A stretch of 64,000 bases of DNA from Candidatus Fusicatenibacter intestinigallinarum (GTDB lineage Bacteria; Bacillota; Clostridia; Lachnospirales; Lachnospiraceae), in assembly GCA_019119555.1 (NCBI GenBank), contig DWWU01000003.1, positions 24,532 through 88,531 of the forward strand. Direction: 5' to 3'. The notes under the pieces are model-generated. The model was not told where the DNA came from. It saw nothing but the letters and a program-made list of their open reading frames with translations, and did not search any database. Positions 1-8,145 of this stretch are shown piece by piece. Each line of letters starts with the position of its first letter. Positions within the stretch are counted from its first letter, which is position 1. The translations under genes were made by a program, and so were the position numbers.

Positions 1-1
1 G

Positions 2-550
2 CTGGATACCCTGAAGTATATCAATGAAAAGGTGAATCAGTATAAAAAGGAAGACGGTATTCTGTACGCAATCTACGGAACTCCGGCGGAGTCCCTGTGC
101 GGACTTCAGGTGGAACAGTTCCGCAAAAAATATGGAATCATCCGCAACGTGTCTGACCGTCCATACGTGAGCAACAGCTTCCATTGTCATGTGACCGAGG
201 ATCTGACCCCGATCCAGAAGCAGGATCTGGAAGGCCGGTTCTGGGAACTGTGCAACGGAGGAAAGATCCAGTATGTCCGCTACCCGGTGGGATACAACAA
301 AGGCGCGATCAAGACGCTGATTCGCCGTGCGATGGATCTGGGATATTATGAAGGTGTGAACCTCTCTCTGGCTTACTGCGACGACTGCGGCCATGAAGAG
401 CTGGAAATGGACGTCTGCCCGGTCTGCGGTTCCAGAAACCTGACCAAGATCGACCGGATGAATGGTTATCTGTCCTACAGCCGTGTACACGGAGACACCA
501 GGCTGAATGAGGCGAAGATGGCTGAGATTGCGGAGCGGAAATCCATGTAA
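2..550 (+). CDS. nrdD: Anaerobic ribonucleoside-triphosphate reductase, C-terminal part (truncated by window edge)
   Basis: The reading frame is open from base 2 and continues upstream of the window, so only the last 182 residues are visible. NrdD reduces ribonucleoside triphosphates to deoxyribonucleotides under anaerobic conditions using a glycyl radical. The fragment carries the expected C-terminal zinc site (CDDC followed by CPVC about 15 residues later) and the glycyl-radical region RMNGYLSYSR close to the end, with the Gly inside NGYL as the presumed radical site. The activase gene nrdG is not immediately downstream; the next gene is a response regulator after a hairpin. The ORF-track start at base 32 is an internal codon. 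Identity is secure; the catalytic core is outside the window. Confidence 0.93.
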   Translation: MDTLKYINEKVNQYKKEDGILYAIYGTPAESLCGLQVEQFRKKYGIIRNVSDRPYVSNSFHCHVTEDLTPIQKQDLEGRFWELCNGGKIQYVRYPVGYNKGAIKTLIRRAMDLGYYEGVNLSLAYCDDCGHEELEMDVCPVCGSRNLTKIDRMNGYLSYSRVHGDTRLNEAKMAEIAERKSM

Positions 551-576
551 ATCGAATTCATATTGCAGATAAGAGG

Positions 577-629
577 ATCCTTCCTCTGCGAACCTCAGAG
601 ACGGCAGCTGAGGTTCACAGGGGAAGGAT
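577..629 (+). terminator. Strong hairpin after nrdD, possible terminator
   Basis: Arms of 21 nt (ATCCTTCCTCTG... and ...CAGGGGAAGGAT) pair at about 19 positions around an 11-nt loop. There is only a TTTA after the stem, so it is a poor classical terminator. The right arm contains the GGGGAAGGA that would serve an ATG at 632, so it would hide that ribosome site. I therefore favour the downstream GTG start at 656 for the next gene. Confidence 0.45.
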
Positions 630-655
630 TTATGATTGTGGGAGAGGTGACAGAC

Positions 656-1354
656 GTGAGAAAAAAGATACTGGTTGTGGACGATGAGCAGGCCATCGCT
701 GATCTGATTGAGGTTTATCTTGCCGGAGAAGGATGGGAGGTGATCAAGTGTGACAATGGGACAGACGCGGTCCGGTACGTGGAGGAAGAGGATCTTTCCA
801 TGGCGATTCTCGACGTTATGCTACCGGATATTGACGGATTTTCCATCTGCAGAAAAATCAGGGAAAAGCATTTTTATCCGGTCATCATGCTCACGGCAAA
901 ATCCGAAGATCTGGACAAGATCACCGGCCTGACCATTGGTGCCGATGATTATATTACCAAGCCCTTTAATCCGCTGGAGTTGTTGGCGAGGGTGAAGACA
1001 CAGTTCCGGCGCTATGAGACGTATAATCACCCGGAGGGAACAGGAAAAACGGAGGAAAACGCCATCGACATCCGGGGGCTTTCCATCAGCAAAGACACGC
1101 ATAAATGTACGCTGAACGGAAAAGAACTGTCGCTGACGCCGATAGAGTTCTCGATTCTTTGGTACCTGTGTGAAAACCGGGGGCGCGTACTCTCTTCGGA
1201 GGAAATTTTCGAGAAGGTCTGGGGAGAAAAGTTCCTGGACAGCAACAATACGGTAATGACGCATATCGGACGGATCCGGGAAAAAATGCATGATTCCGGG
1301 CGAAAGCCGAAATATATCAGAACGGTGTGGGGAGTGGGGTATCAGATTGAATAA
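656..1354 (+). CDS. VanR-like OmpR-family response regulator
   Basis: Two-component response regulator of 232 residues. The receiver domain begins KKILVVDDEQ with the acidic pocket, has the phospho-acceptor Asp in AILDVMLPD at about residue 53, and the conserved Lys in DYITKPFNPLEL. The second half is an OmpR/PhoB winged helix ending in a typical RTVWGVGYQIE tail. The GTG at 656 is preferred because GGGAGAGG lies 7 nt upstream and the protein then starts right at the receiver domain; an ATG at 632 is possible but its ribosome site lies in a hairpin. The stop overlaps the start of the sensor kinase, so the pair is co-translated. The VanR-like label rests on overall pattern, not on a resistance cluster, and no van resistance genes are nearby. 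Confidence 0.88.
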   Translation: MRKKILVVDDEQAIADLIEVYLAGEGWEVIKCDNGTDAVRYVEEEDLSMAILDVMLPDIDGFSICRKIREKHFYPVIMLTAKSEDLDKITGLTIGADDYITKPFNPLELLARVKTQFRRYETYNHPEGTGKTEENAIDIRGLSISKDTHKCTLNGKELSLTPIEFSILWYLCENRGRVLSSEEIFEKVWGEKFLDSNNTVMTHIGRIREKMHDSGRKPKYIRTVWGVGYQIE

Positions 1355-2435
1355 GACGGAATTACGGGAACTGTCGCAGCGGCTCCGGAGGCAGCTGACC
1401 CAGAAGTTTATTTTTTTCTACCTGCTGTATCTGGCGGCCGGCGCTGCAATCTTTATACTTGCCTATTTATATTATCAAAGCCGTATCTGGTATGGATATG
1501 AGACGTTTTATCAGCTGGTCCATCTGGCGGAACGGTTCTGGGCGTTCCTTCTCCCCGTCTATGCCGGCGGCGGAGCGCTGGCGCTGGGCTGTTATTATCT
1601 GAAGAAATCCTGCGGCTATCTGGACGAGCTGGTGACGGCCTCGGAAAATCTCTTTCTCGAAAAGGAACAGGAAACTCCGTTGTCGGAAGAATTGCGTCCG
1701 CTGGAGGTATATCTGGATTCTGTCCGCCTGCAGATTCAAAACAGCCAGAGAGCGGCCAGAGAAGCGGAACAGAAGAAAAACGATCTGGTGGTATATCTGG
1801 CGCATGACCTGAAGACTCCGCTTACATCTGTGATCGGGTATCTGACGCTGCTGAACGACGAGGAAGAGATTTCGCCGCGGCTGCGGAAAAAATACCTGTC
1901 CGTGTCTCTGGATAAGGCGGAGCGGCTGGAGGATCTGATCAATGAATTTTTTGAGATTACGCGGTTCAGCCTCACCCATCTGACCCTGGAACTGAGAAAA
2001 ATCAATCTGTCCAGAATGCTGGAACAGACCGTGTTTGAATTCGGTCCGATGCTGGCAGAGAAGAAACTGGAGTGCAGACTGGATATGCCGCCGGATGTCT
2101 TTTACGAGTGTGATCCGGACAAGCTGCAGAGGGTGTTTGATAATCTGCTGCGCAATGCAGTGAGTTACAGTCAGCCGGGCGGAGAGATCAATCTTTGCCT
2201 GCGCCGGCAGGAAGAGAGGCTGCGCCTGACCGTACAGAATTTCGGGGTCACCATTCCGGAGGATAAGCTGGAGAGAATTTTCGATCAGTTTTTCCGCCTG
2301 GACAGCGCAAGGGCAACCCGAAGCGGCGGCGCGGGACTGGGACTGGCCATTGCCAAAGAGATTGTGGAGCTGCACGGCGGGACGATTTCAGCGGAGAGCT
2401 CCGACGGACAAGTGACGTTTACGGTTGTATTGTAA
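1347..2435 (+). CDS. VanS-like membrane sensor histidine kinase
   Basis: Sensor kinase of 362 residues, partner of the preceding regulator. A TTG start at 1347 overlaps the regulator stop by 8 nt and follows a GGGGAGTGGGG ribosome site. Two hydrophobic segments (about residues 22-44 and 62-84) flank a short external stretch of about 18 residues, so little extracytoplasmic ligand domain exists. The HisKA box is YLAHDLKTPLTSVIGY with the phospho-His in AHD. It is followed by an N box (NLLRNAVSY) and a G box (GGAGLGLAIAKEI). The short sensor region suggests sensing within the membrane or at the cell surface, as in VanS-like and other envelope-stress kinases; the signal is unknown. The C39-type peptidase gene downstream is a plausible target, separated by a terminator. 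Confidence 0.88.
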   Translation: MNKTELRELSQRLRRQLTQKFIFFYLLYLAAGAAIFILAYLYYQSRIWYGYETFYQLVHLAERFWAFLLPVYAGGGALALGCYYLKKSCGYLDELVTASENLFLEKEQETPLSEELRPLEVYLDSVRLQIQNSQRAAREAEQKKNDLVVYLAHDLKTPLTSVIGYLTLLNDEEEISPRLRKKYLSVSLDKAERLEDLINEFFEITRFSLTHLTLELRKINLSRMLEQTVFEFGPMLAEKKLECRLDMPPDVFYECDPDKLQRVFDNLLRNAVSYSQPGGEINLCLRRQEERLRLTVQNFGVTIPEDKLERIFDQFFRLDSARATRSGGAGLGLAIAKEIVELHGGTISAESSDGQVTFTVVL

Positions 2436-2445
2436 AGAGAAAGAC

Positions 2446-2473
2446 GTAACAGTTCAGCCTGCTGAACTGTTAC
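2446..2473. repeat. Family A 28-nt palindrome, copy 1
   Basis: Perfect copy: arm GTAACAGTTCAGC, 2-nt centre CT, arm GCTGAACTGTTAC. It sits between the kinase stop and its terminator. This is the A/T version of the arm pair. Confidence 0.95.
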
Positions 2474-2491
2474 AGAAAAAAAGAAGATTCG

Positions 2492-2545
2492 GCGCGTTTT
2501 TCGCGGATGTCTGACGGTATCATAGCGAAAGACGCGCTGTTTTTC
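2492..2545 (+). terminator. Intrinsic terminator after the two-component pair
   Basis: Arms GCGCGTTTTTCGC and GCGAAAGACGCGC (12 of 13 pairs) are followed by TGTTTTTCTG. It closes the regulator-kinase operon. Confidence 0.75.
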
Positions 2546-2666
2546 TGTTAAGGGAGGGGAGATTAAGAAAATTTTAAAACTTTTGTGAAAGGAAACAGGG
2601 GTTTTTGTGGGAGAATCTGCGAAAAGAACAGAGACCTTTCTGATAAGATAATTGCATGCAGAAGTT

Positions 2667-2694
2667 GCAGTCGTTCAGCAGGCTGAATGGTTAC
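2667..2694. repeat. Family A palindrome, degenerate copy
   Basis: The right arm GCTGAATGGTTAC and inner left arm GTTCAGC match, but the outer left arm has diverged. It lies in the leader of the C39-like gene and would be translated only if the upstream ORF start (2652) were used. Confidence 0.6.
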
Positions 2695-2714
2695 CGCAGA
2701 AAGGATGGGTGGAG

Positions 2715-3620
2715 ATGAGACATACAGACGGAAGAAGAGAAACTGCTGTGGTTTCGCAGACCAGAAGAAGGGAGACGCATGTGGACTTGCGGGACAGGAG
2801 AAGGGGAACGGCCGTGATTCCGCGTTCCGGAAAGAAAGGACGAAAAAGAAGGTTTCGGAGGCGTTTATTTTCGCTGGTTCTGATCTGTGTGCTGGCGTTG
2901 GCGGCGCTGATGGGCACGCCGCTGGGATCAGGGCTTAGAAATGCGCTGGCGCTGGGCGGATCTTCCGCGAGACTTCAGCAGTATGCGCGGGAGCATGGAC
3001 TTTCCGCGTCGGATTATCCGGAGAAGCTGGTGGAGCTGTATGAGCGCAATCCGGAGACGGAGCAGTTTGTCTTTGAGTATCCTCTGATGAAGGACAACCC
3101 TCCGTCGGATGATCTGAGCGGCCTGGATACCTCGTCGGTTCCGCTTCTGATGCAGTGGGATCAGCGGTGGGGATATGGACAGTACGCGGGAAATCTCTTT
3201 GGTCTGTCAGGCTGCGGCCCTACCTGTCTTTCCATGGTCGCGATTTACCTGACAGGGGACACATCCATGACGCCCCGCTGGATGGGAGAGTTTGCGTCTT
3301 CCCACGGATACGCTGTGGAGGGCAGCGGTTCCGCCTGGGCGCTCTTTTCGGAGGGAGGAAAAGAGCTGGGATTTGATGTGACGGAGATTCCTCTGGATGA
3401 GGAGAGAATTCTTGCGAATCTGGAAGTAAACAATCCGATTGTGGCGGTTATGGGACCGGGAGATTTTACGACTACCGGACATTTTATCGTGTTGACCGGT
3501 TATGAAAACGGAAAGATCAGGGTGAACGATCCGAATAACAGGGGAAATTCTGAGAAGTTGTGGGAGTTTGATCGTATACAAAGCCAGATCCGGGATCTGT
3601 GGGTGTTTCGGAACCTGTAG
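2715..3620 (+). CDS. Membrane-anchored C39-like cysteine peptidase
   Basis: Protein of 301 residues, hydrolase-like and probably exposed at the cell surface. The N-terminus is very basic (RRET, RRRET, DRRRG, KKGRKRRFRRR), followed by one hydrophobic anchor at about residues 51-68. The C-terminal half looks like the Peptidase_C39_2 family: the Cys region is GLSGCGPTCLSMV, the His region is TTTGHFIVLTGY, and the following VNDPNN supplies the Asp. The ATG at 2715 is chosen because GGATGGGTGGAG precedes it closely and the upstream extension to 2652 would translate a dispersed palindrome. It follows the VanRS-like pair and could be their target. No bacteriocin-type GG leader or ABC domain is present, so a bacteriocin exporter is unlikely. 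Confidence 0.72.
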   Translation: MRHTDGRRETAVVSQTRRRETHVDLRDRRRGTAVIPRSGKKGRKRRFRRRLFSLVLICVLALAALMGTPLGSGLRNALALGGSSARLQQYAREHGLSASDYPEKLVELYERNPETEQFVFEYPLMKDNPPSDDLSGLDTSSVPLLMQWDQRWGYGQYAGNLFGLSGCGPTCLSMVAIYLTGDTSMTPRWMGEFASSHGYAVEGSGSAWALFSEGGKELGFDVTEIPLDEERILANLEVNNPIVAVMGPGDFTTTGHFIVLTGYENGKIRVNDPNNRGNSEKLWEFDRIQSQIRDLWVFRNL

Positions 3621-3661
3621 AGAAGGGTCTGAGACAGAACAGCCTGCGGCGCATGGCGCAG

Positions 3662-3715
3662 AAAAACCGGGGCCCGAAAGAACGGAAAACAGTTTCTTTC
3701 GGGCCCCGGTTTTTT
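3662..3715. terminator. Bidirectional terminator between convergent genes
   Basis: A perfect 21-nt inverted repeat (core CCGGGGCCCGAAAG) carries A-rich 5' and T-rich 3' ends, so it can work for the C39-like gene on the plus strand and the GH3 gene on the minus strand. Confidence 0.9.
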
Positions 3716-3719
3716 CTGC

Positions 3720-3742
3720 CACAGGAAACTTCGTTCCCTGTG
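3720..3742. repeat. Family B post-terminator palindrome, copy 1
   Basis: CACAGGAAAC, spacer TTC, GTTCCCTGTG. It begins 4 nt after the T run of the terminator at 3662-3715. The core CAGGAAAC/GTTCCCTG is shared with the copies at 16917 and 30083, where the flanks differ. Confidence 0.65.
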
Positions 3743-3762
3743 ACAGGAAAACGGCGCATGCC

Positions 3763-3790
3763 GTAACCGCTCAGATGGCGGAACCGTTAT
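3763..3790. repeat. Family A palindrome
   Basis: Variant with arms GTAACCGCTCAGA and GGCGGAACCGTTAT around TG, 8 nt beyond the stop codon of the minus-strand GH3 gene. Confidence 0.75.
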
Positions 3791-3797
3791 ACAAGAA

Positions 3798-5504
3798 TTA
3801 AAGTTTGGTATCCCAGCGTCCGCACCATACGTTCTCTTCCGGAGTACCCTGGAAGGGGCTGTCGCCGCAGAGTTTTTCAATCAGGGAATCCAGAACCTGC
3901 GGAGTATCCTGATAGCAGTTTATATAGGTACGGCTCATGGTCAGGTCGATCAGGTAGTTCGGCAGATACAGGCTGATAAATGCGGTCGGTACCTGACGTA
4001 CATACCAGGGCTGCTGGCCCGGCATCGTCCATTTTACACGCATGGTGTTGTACTGAGCGAAGCCGACCTGGTCGATGAATACCAGAACTGCATCGGTGTT
4101 TTCCATGAATTTCTCCATGCTTCCCTTTGCAGGAACGGCATCTCCGTCTTCTACGATGAAGCCGCGCTCTTCAAGCTTCCTGATCAGGTATGCTTTGGTC
4201 TTTGCGCCGGAGTCGTCTTTGATCAGTTTGCCGGCTACCACACGTCCGTCGCCTTCCAGGAAATAAACGCGTACGCGTTTCTGCTTGTCCGGATTCAGCG
4301 GCAGCATGTTCTGGGTATCTTTTACAAGAGTGATGAACTGGTCTGCGCACTCTTTTGCAATTTTCTTGTGCTCTTCGCATCCGACTACGCTGATTCCTTC
4401 CTTCGGCGGCATCAGGGTTCCGTCTGCCTGTTTTTTGTGCAGACCGATGCTTGCCTTTACGCCGAGGATACGTCTCAAAGCATCCTGCATACGCTCTTCG
4501 GTGATCACGCCGTTCTTGTATCCGGCCATCATATATCCGAAATCCTCTTCCATATCGTTGAAGAACAGATACATGTCGCAGCCTGCTGCGATTGCAGCCG
4601 GTACCTGCTGTGAACGCGGCATAGCGCCGAACATACCGATCATATGGCTGGCATCGGTCACTACCAGACCGTTAAATCCAAGGGTCTCTTTCAGGAGTCC
4701 GGTGATCAGTTCCGGGCAGAGGGTTGCCGGAAGGATCTCGTGGTCGTCCAGATCACGGCCTGCCAGCTTGCGCTGCCATGCCGGCTGAGCAATGTGTCCT
4801 GCCATGATGGTTTTTACGCCTGCGTCGATCAGCTCTTTGTATACCTTTCCGAAAGTAGCCATCCAGGTGTCGCAGTCCAGATCGTTAACGCCCATCATCA
4901 GGTGCTGGTCGTTTTCCTCGGTTCCGTCGCCCGGGAAGTGTTTGATGGTGGTGGCCATATTGCATTCTTCCGTGCCTTTGATGAAAGCCTTCGCGTACTC
5001 GATGGTACGGTCCGGGTCAGCACAGAAGGAACGGGTCTGTACGATCGTATTGCGCCAGTTCTGGAGCAGGTCGACGATCGGAGCGAAATTCCAGTTAGAA
5101 CCGATTGCCATCGCCTCGGTGCCGCCGACTTTCGCCGCTTTGTATGCAACGTCCGGATTGCGGGAAGCCGCGGTCGCTGCGCCGCAGGATACGCCGGTTC
5201 CTCCGCCTACGCCGCCGTTTCCGCCTGCTTCACAGTTGGAAGCCACCAGCAGCGGAATTCTACTGTAGCTCTGGAAAGTATTGACCATATCCCACAGCTC
5301 TTCCGCGGATTTGTTGTGGTAACGAAGTGCGCCGGGATGATAGGTATCAACTACTTTTTTGATTCCTTCCGGTGTGAAATCGTTTACCATGTTGACAAAC
5401 AGCTGTCCGACTTTCTCCTCATCGGTCATTCCGGCGATGGTATCTTCCACCCATTTGATGTCTTCGTCGGAAAGGTAATACGGTTTTGCTTTTAAATCTA
5501 CCAT
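3798..5504 (-). CDS. Glycoside hydrolase family 3 protein, NagZ-like active site
   Basis: Cytoplasmic glycosidase of 568 residues (no signal peptide). The start at 5504 follows AAGGAGG; the longer ORF start is an artefact. The GH3 barrel contains the substrate-binding KHFPGDG segment and then NDQH, which matches the Asp-X-His dyad position that acts as general acid/base in NagZ-type beta-N-acetylglucosaminidases (usually Asp-Ser/Thr-His). The nucleophile is probably the Asp in GLVVTDASHM. A C-terminal alpha/beta domain follows, ending CGRWDTKL. It lies 46 bases after a second GH3 gene in the same direction, so the two form an operon. Likely role: turnover of N-acetylhexosaminides or related glycosides inside the cell; the true substrate is not decided by sequence. 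Confidence 0.83.
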   Translation of the reverse strand: MVDLKAKPYYLSDEDIKWVEDTIAGMTDEEKVGQLFVNMVNDFTPEGIKKVVDTYHPGALRYHNKSAEELWDMVNTFQSYSRIPLLVASNCEAGGNGGVGGGTGVSCGAATAASRNPDVAYKAAKVGGTEAMAIGSNWNFAPIVDLLQNWRNTIVQTRSFCADPDRTIEYAKAFIKGTEECNMATTIKHFPGDGTEENDQHLMMGVNDLDCDTWMATFGKVYKELIDAGVKTIMAGHIAQPAWQRKLAGRDLDDHEILPATLCPELITGLLKETLGFNGLVVTDASHMIGMFGAMPRSQQVPAAIAAGCDMYLFFNDMEEDFGYMMAGYKNGVITEERMQDALRRILGVKASIGLHKKQADGTLMPPKEGISVVGCEEHKKIAKECADQFITLVKDTQNMLPLNPDKQKRVRVYFLEGDGRVVAGKLIKDDSGAKTKAYLIRKLEERGFIVEDGDAVPAKGSMEKFMENTDAVLVFIDQVGFAQYNTMRVKWTMPGQQPWYVRQVPTAFISLYLPNYLIDLTMSRTYINCYQDTPQVLDSLIEKLCGDSPFQGTPEENVWCGRWDTKL

Positions 5505-5550
5505 GAAAAAAATCCTCCTTATTAAATATGTATTGGAATCCTGCACGGGA

Positions 5551-7623
5551 TCAGTAGGTAAGTCCGAACCCATACAGGTATTCGCCGCCGTCTGCATCTT
5601 TGTAAGCGTAGGTCAGGCCGTCTTTCATATATTTTGCCTTGTCATAGCCGGGTACGTCGTTGGGGCTTGCGCAAACGCCGCTGTCGTCCACTGCGATGGC
5701 CGCATCGCTGCCCGGAAGAGTGATGGGCAGCCGTCCCACCGGTTCTGCCGCGCCGCTGATTACATCAATCGCAGCTTTGGAGAAGGTGTCGAAGCCAACG
5801 GTGACAGCATCAGCCAGAGGCTCCACGTTGCCCAGAAGATAAGGCAGGTTCAGATTGACATGAACGACCACCTGAGAGACAGCTTCCCGGATCGCACGAA
5901 TGTGCTCCACATCAATGCCGGTTTCTTTGCACAGATTCAGTTCGAGATATCCCTCCGTTGCCGCAAAGTAGCTTCCGCTGGTAGGTTTCAACAGGAGGAG
6001 CGCCACGTCGGCGTCGTGATAGTCGTTCACGAACGTCCAGTCCGGGTGATCCTCGCGGACTGCCTTTGCGAAAGCGGCGATGGTCTGCTCGGGAGTGATC
6101 TCGATGCCTGTCATCGGCAGGTTTTCCTTTTCTTCCTTTGTATATTCTGTGCGCATCATCATTTCCACATATACTTTTCTGCCCGCAAGTTTTTCTGCCG
6201 TCAGCGGAAGCACGGAATCATGGTTCTTCAGAAGAACGACACTTTCCTGATGAGCCCGGTAAGCCAGCGCGCGGCTTTCTTCTGTGTTGACCGCCGCATC
6301 GGCTGCGGCTGCGTCCGTATAAGGATTCTCGAACAGACCCAGACGGAAGAATTCCACAAGCAGGCGGCAGACCGCCCGGTCTACGGTTTCCGTATCTACA
6401 AATCCGCTGCGGATGGCTTCCAGGAACGGCGCCGGATCATCTTCTCCGGATACCATATCCGTGCCGGCCTTCAGCACTCTGGCTGCCCGTCCGGCTTTCG
6501 AGTATTCCTCTGCGCCCCAGGCCATACCGGACAGAACGCCGGTGTCGGAATTGACGATCCCGTCAAAGCCCAGTTCCCCGCGAAGTGTGCCGTTGATAAA
6601 CTGGTTATTGTAGGCAAAGGCGATTTCCTCATCAAATTTATCGAATCCATTCTGCGGGAATGCAGATTTCTCATTGGAAGGAATCGCGTAATAAGGCATG
6701 ATGGAGGAGGTTCCCGCCGCAATCGCTGCACGGAATCCGGGCAGATGATAGGTCTCCATGCTTCCCGGCGTCGCGTAGCAGTTGTATTTGCCCTTGGCGT
6801 AATGGGGGTCAAATCCGTTTTCCCGGGCGCCGCCGCCCGGGAAATGCTTCGTGGTCAGAGCGACGCTGTTCTCATCCAGCGTTTCGCCCTGGATGCCGTG
6901 AATGATACGGGTAATAATATCACAGATCAGCTCCGGGTTCTCTCCGAATGTTCCATAGGTCCGGAACCAGCGGGGATCTGTGGCACAGTCTGCCATATAC
7001 ATATAACCTTTGCGGAGATTTGCCGCATAGAATTCGTCATGTACGATTTTTGCGAACTGATCGATCAGTTCCATATCCCTGGAAGCGGCAAGTCCCAGTG
7101 TTCCGGGAAATGTGGTGAATTTGTTCGTCTCCTCTGCGGCGCTGTAATTTACGTCGGCGCTTTCATTTTTGGAATTGGAAGTTACCAGACAGGGAATGCC
7201 GAGACGGGTACCTTCGCAGACTTCCTGCATGGCATTGACCCATTCTGCCAGTTCACCGGCGGAAGCATTTTCACGTACGATAAAATGACGGATATGCCTG
7301 GTGGCCAGTTTATAGGTCGTCGGATACTGCATGTTTTTGTGTCCGCGGACCATAACTTCCTCATGCGCCTCGCCCAGCACGCCGTTGTGGCTGGTGGGCT
7401 GACCGGGCTTCGCTGAGATACCCATCGGCTGGCTGTTGATAATCAGCATACCGGCTTTCTCCTCGTCGGTCATACGGCTTACCAGATCTCTGGCACGCTC
7501 CTCAGGGGAAAGACGCCAGTCTTCATAGGGCTTCAGTTCGCCGGTGCCGTCCAGATCTTTAAAACGCAGGCCGTCCACTTCCAGAATCCCTTTCACGCGG
7601 GCGACAATCTGCTTTTGCTCCAT
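5551..7623 (-). CDS. Glycoside hydrolase family 3 protein with two-domain beta-glucosidase layout
   Basis: Protein of 690 residues, cytoplasmic by lack of a signal sequence. The ATG at 7623 has AAAGGAG at proper spacing; the GTG at 7635 has none. The barrel has KHFPGGGA followed by FDPHY, again an Asp-X-His arrangement, and a nucleophile candidate in GIVNSDTGVLSG. The C-terminal domain has the GRLPITLPGSD and YLYGFGLTY signatures of GH3 beta-glucosidases and related enzymes. It is first gene of the two-gene GH3 operon, divergent from fhs. Because it combines a NagZ-like dyad with a beta-glucosidase-like C-terminus, activity on beta-glucosides, beta-GlcNAc or both is possible; bifunctional GH3 enzymes of this sort are known. 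Confidence 0.83.
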   Translation of the reverse strand: MEQKQIVARVKGILEVDGLRFKDLDGTGELKPYEDWRLSPEERARDLVSRMTDEEKAGMLIINSQPMGISAKPGQPTSHNGVLGEAHEEVMVRGHKNMQYPTTYKLATRHIRHFIVRENASAGELAEWVNAMQEVCEGTRLGIPCLVTSNSKNESADVNYSAAEETNKFTTFPGTLGLAASRDMELIDQFAKIVHDEFYAANLRKGYMYMADCATDPRWFRTYGTFGENPELICDIITRIIHGIQGETLDENSVALTTKHFPGGGARENGFDPHYAKGKYNCYATPGSMETYHLPGFRAAIAAGTSSIMPYYAIPSNEKSAFPQNGFDKFDEEIAFAYNNQFINGTLRGELGFDGIVNSDTGVLSGMAWGAEEYSKAGRAARVLKAGTDMVSGEDDPAPFLEAIRSGFVDTETVDRAVCRLLVEFFRLGLFENPYTDAAAADAAVNTEESRALAYRAHQESVVLLKNHDSVLPLTAEKLAGRKVYVEMMMRTEYTKEEKENLPMTGIEITPEQTIAAFAKAVREDHPDWTFVNDYHDADVALLLLKPTSGSYFAATEGYLELNLCKETGIDVEHIRAIREAVSQVVVHVNLNLPYLLGNVEPLADAVTVGFDTFSKAAIDVISGAAEPVGRLPITLPGSDAAIAVDDSGVCASPNDVPGYDKAKYMKDGLTYAYKDADGGEYLYGFGLTY

Positions 7624-7715
7624 AGAATACAACACTCCTTTCTTCAGTGTCAGTCAATGATGGCAGCGTTCTGCCCCAGTGTGTGTGACTGACAGTACTG
7701 TTATTTGATGCTATA

Positions 7716-7745
7716 AGTATAACACAGACGTTCTCAAAACACCAA
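7716..7745 (-). promoter_or_regulatory. Putative sigma-A promoter of the GH3 operon
   Basis: On the minus strand TTGGTG, 18 nt, TATACT, about 90 nt upstream of the first GH3 start. Several CAACA/TGTTG motifs lie just upstream and could be an operator, but none is clearly symmetric. Confidence 0.45.
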
Positions 7746-7949
7746 CAACTTGTGCAACATCAACAAATTTTCTGACGCTATTTCGTGATCATACGACCGG
7801 AAACCGTCAATGGTTCCCTCCTGTGGAGCGCATGCGCAGCCGGCTGTGGGAAATTGTTGGGGACAGACCGGAAGCCTCCGAAAAATCAACAAAGTTTCGT
7901 AAATTGTTTTTGCATTTTGTCCAAAAATTGTTAAATTTTTATTTGGCAA
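7746..7949. other. Intergenic stretch between divergent promoters
   Basis: AT-rich near the fhs side. I see no convincing gene or RNA here. The 74-codon minus-strand ORF has no ribosome site and unlike codon use. Repeated TTGTTG/CAACAA motifs are the only pattern. Confidence 0.5.
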
Positions 7950-7978
7950 TTGAAACATTTGACGGTATGTGCTAAAAT
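7950..7978 (+). promoter_or_regulatory. Sigma-A promoter of fhs
   Basis: TTGAAA, 17 nt, TAAAAT. Transcription would start about 15 nt before the ZTP aptamer, which supports the assignment. Confidence 0.75.
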
Positions 7979-8000
7979 GACTTCATAACAAAGGAGTTCT

Positions 8001-8070
8001 GTTGACTGACGGAATCGACGTGGAAAACCACCGGGGAGGCAGAATCTCAGAAAGGGCCGACCGTCTGGGC
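8001..8070 (+). promoter_or_regulatory. ZTP/ZMP riboswitch (pfl motif)
   Basis: The leader contains GACTGACGG, then TGGAAAACCACCGGGGAG, then GGGCCGACCGTCTGGGC. These match the two conserved subdomains of the pfl/ZTP riboswitch, which senses the purine intermediate ZMP and its triphosphate under folate shortage. It lies upstream of fhs, a classic target, and its 3' end runs into a terminator, so ligand binding should turn transcription on. Confidence 0.88.
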
Positions 8071-8108
8071 AACAAGTGTAACAGCTTTTACATTTGTTGC
8101 TTTTTTTT
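8069..8108 (+). terminator. Riboswitch expression-platform terminator
   Basis: GCAACAAGTGTAA pairs with TTACATTTGTTGC around CAGCTT, followed by eight T. The left arm overlaps the aptamer end (CTGGGC), as expected for a ligand-controlled transcription switch. Confidence 0.88.
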
Positions 8109-8145
8109 CGTCATTGAAGCGGACAATGAAAGGAGAAGGATAACA

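Noticed and set aside
5503-7416. 637-aa plus-strand ORF opposite the GH3 gene
   Set aside because: Opposite strand of an obvious GH3 gene; Cys/His/Arg-rich composition typical of antisense translation.
7734-7958. 74-aa minus-strand ORF between the GH3 operon and fhs
   Set aside because: It covers the GH3 and fhs promoter regions and has no ribosome site.
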